Source: VRUE01 sp963805455
GTDB lineage: Bacteria; Actinomycetota; Thermoleophilia; Solirubrobacterales; 70-9
Direction: 5' to 3'
Assembly (NCBI GenBank): GCA_963805455.1
Contig: CAWDUJ010000014.1
Location: forward strand, 1-14,984
DNA: 14,984 nucleotides
Shown here: piece after piece, positions 13,990-14,984 of the stretch
How positions within the stretch are numbered: position 1 is the first letter of the stretch
Layout: every line of letters begins with the position of its first letter
Made by a program: the position numbers and the translations under genes
The notes under the pieces: model-generated
Told to the model about the DNA's origin: nothing
What the model saw: the letters and a program-made list of their open reading frames with translations, nothing else
The model's database searches: none

Positions 13990-14978
13990 ACTGGTTGAAG
14001 AAGGGCCCCGAACTGAAGATGCCCTCGTTCGGCCGCTCGAAGAAGAGCGACGGCGGTGGCGGAGGCGGTGGCCCGAAGGCCCCCGACTTCCTCTCTGACC
14101 TCTACTACGACATGCGCGAGCGGCGGCTGCTGCCTGTGATTTTGCTCGTCGTCGTCGCGATCGTGGCGGTCCCCTTCCTGCTCGGAAGCTCCGAAGAAGT
14201 GACCGCGCCCGAAGCCGGAGCCGGTGCGACCGCGGGATCGTCGGACGTGAACGGCGCGACCCTCGCCGTCGTCGAGGCAAACCCCGGTCTCCGCGATCCG
14301 AAGAAGCGGCTCAAGGGCCAGACGGCCACCGATCCCTTCAAGCAGAAATTCACCGGAGGCGGCTCGAGCAGTGAATCCGGTGAAGAAGAAGGCTCTGAAG
14401 GAGCGGAAGGATCGTCTGGTGAATCCTCCTCGTTCAGCTCGACCTCCGGCGAAGAATCCGAACCGGTCCGGGTCGAAGTCGAAAAGGAAAACGGCGAAAC
14501 GGTCACCGTGGAACGCGAAGGCGGGAACGGGGCGCCGGGATCGTCCGGGCCGGTCTCGCCGAACGACCCCCGCCTTCGGTTCTACGGCTTCCGGCCGAAT
14601 GTCAGGTTCGGGCTGGCCGGCTCGGACAACCTGAAGACCTACCCCGAACTCGAAGTCGGGACCAGGCTGCCGGAGAAGAAGCCGGTCGCGGTCTTCCTCG
14701 GTGTCTCCGACGACGGCAAGCGGGCGACCTTCGCCCTCACGCCCGAAGTGATCCTGGTCCAGGGCGAAGGGCAGTGCATCGGCGGCGCCCAGAGCTGCAC
14801 CCTGCTGACCCTGAAGACGGGAGACGCGGTCTCGCTGGTCACCGGCAATCCCGAACGGACCTTCCGGCTCAACGTCACCAGCATCAAGTGGGTCGAAGTC
14901 GACCCGCCGAAGCCCCAGAAGGCTTCGTCCTCCTCACGCAAGCCCTACCTGAACGTTGCCCAAAGCTTCAGTAAGTGA
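13986..14978 (+). CDS. Single-pass membrane protein in the pilP position
   Basis: 330 residues. A cytoplasmic Gly-rich N-terminus (about 1-33, seven glycines in a row) is followed by a LSDLYYDMRERRLLP segment and one membrane helix (about 48-67). A long Ser/Glu/Gly-rich linker follows (about 68-185), then a compact beta-rich domain (about 190-310) with FRPNVRFGLAGSD, KPVAVFLGVSDDGKRATFAL and ILVQGEGQC. C264 and C271 are close and probably disulfide-bonded. GGGAGGGG (13971-13978) is 7 bases before the ATG, and the start overlaps the pilO stop as ATGA. The position after pilMNO is where Gram-negative operons hold pilP, but there is no lipobox and no clear PilP sequence match. I infer a fourth alignment-complex subunit; true PilP homology is unproven. 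The last 6 bases of the window hold nothing recognisable. Confidence 0.75.
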   Translation: MNWLKKGPELKMPSFGRSKKSDGGGGGGGPKAPDFLSDLYYDMRERRLLPVILLVVVAIVAVPFLLGSSEEVTAPEAGAGATAGSSDVNGATLAVVEANPGLRDPKKRLKGQTATDPFKQKFTGGGSSSESGEEEGSEGAEGSSGESSSFSSTSGEESEPVRVEVEKENGETVTVEREGGNGAPGSSGPVSPNDPRLRFYGFRPNVRFGLAGSDNLKTYPELEVGTRLPEKKPVAVFLGVSDDGKRATFALTPEVILVQGEGQCIGGAQSCTLLTLKTGDAVSLVTGNPERTFRLNVTSIKWVEVDPPKPQKASSSSRKPYLNVAQSFSK

Positions 14979-14984
14979 AGCACT

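Noticed and set aside
1..14984. CRISPR array, tRNA, insertion sequence, phage or toxin-antitoxin genes
   Set aside because: Looked for and not seen; there are no regularly spaced direct repeats, no transposase or integrase motifs, and all frames are accounted for by pilus genes.

Overview
The window carries one contiguous type IVa pilus (T4aP) biogenesis cluster, and every gene is on the + strand. It has high G+C, C/G-ending codons and mostly tight or overlapping gene junctions. The protein sequences look actinobacterial: PilM/N/O are present without a PilQ-like secretin, the minor pilins are large and the linkers are Ala/Pro/Glu-rich. My best guess is Actinomycetota, class Thermoleophilia (Solirubrobacterales-like). 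That is an inference from protein style; there is no rRNA or other taxonomic marker here.

Layout. (1) 2-241: C-terminus of a PilT-family ATPase that begins before the window. (2) 306-914: a single-pass membrane protein with a thioredoxin-like outer domain that lacks cysteines. (3) 919-5752: motor and platform genes, namely pilB (extension ATPase), pilT (retraction ATPase with an unusual proline-rich tail) and pilC (inner-membrane platform). (4) 5753-6630: major pilin pilA, with a 229-base leader, a near-perfect Shine-Dalgarno site and a strong GC hairpin terminator. (5) 6631-10354: three overlapping minor-pilin genes (PilV-, PilW- and PilX-like), probably making the pilus tip/initiation complex; two are unusually large. 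(6) 10429-11190: pilD, prepilin peptidase/N-methyltransferase. (7) 11307-14978: pilM-pilN-pilO and a fourth single-pass protein in the position of pilP. The last three junctions are 2 bases apart or ATGA overlaps, so this is almost certainly one translationally coupled unit.

How they work together. PilD trims and methylates PilA and the minor pilins. PilB, acting through PilC, pushes pilins into the fibre and PilT (perhaps two forms) pulls them out. PilM (cytoplasmic, actin-like) binds the N-terminal tail of PilN, and PilN/PilO and the PilP-position protein form the alignment complex across the envelope. The cysteine-less thioredoxin-fold protein between the ATPase genes is the least explained component.

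No mobile element, CRISPR array, tRNA, rRNA or phage gene was seen. No gene-free stretch exceeds 300 bases; the longest is the 229-base pilA leader. The most unexpected pattern is in glutamate codons: cytoplasmic proteins and segments use GAG, while extracytoplasmic ones use GAA, with a mirror-image switch at the pilM/pilN boundary and a switch inside pilC that follows membrane topology.
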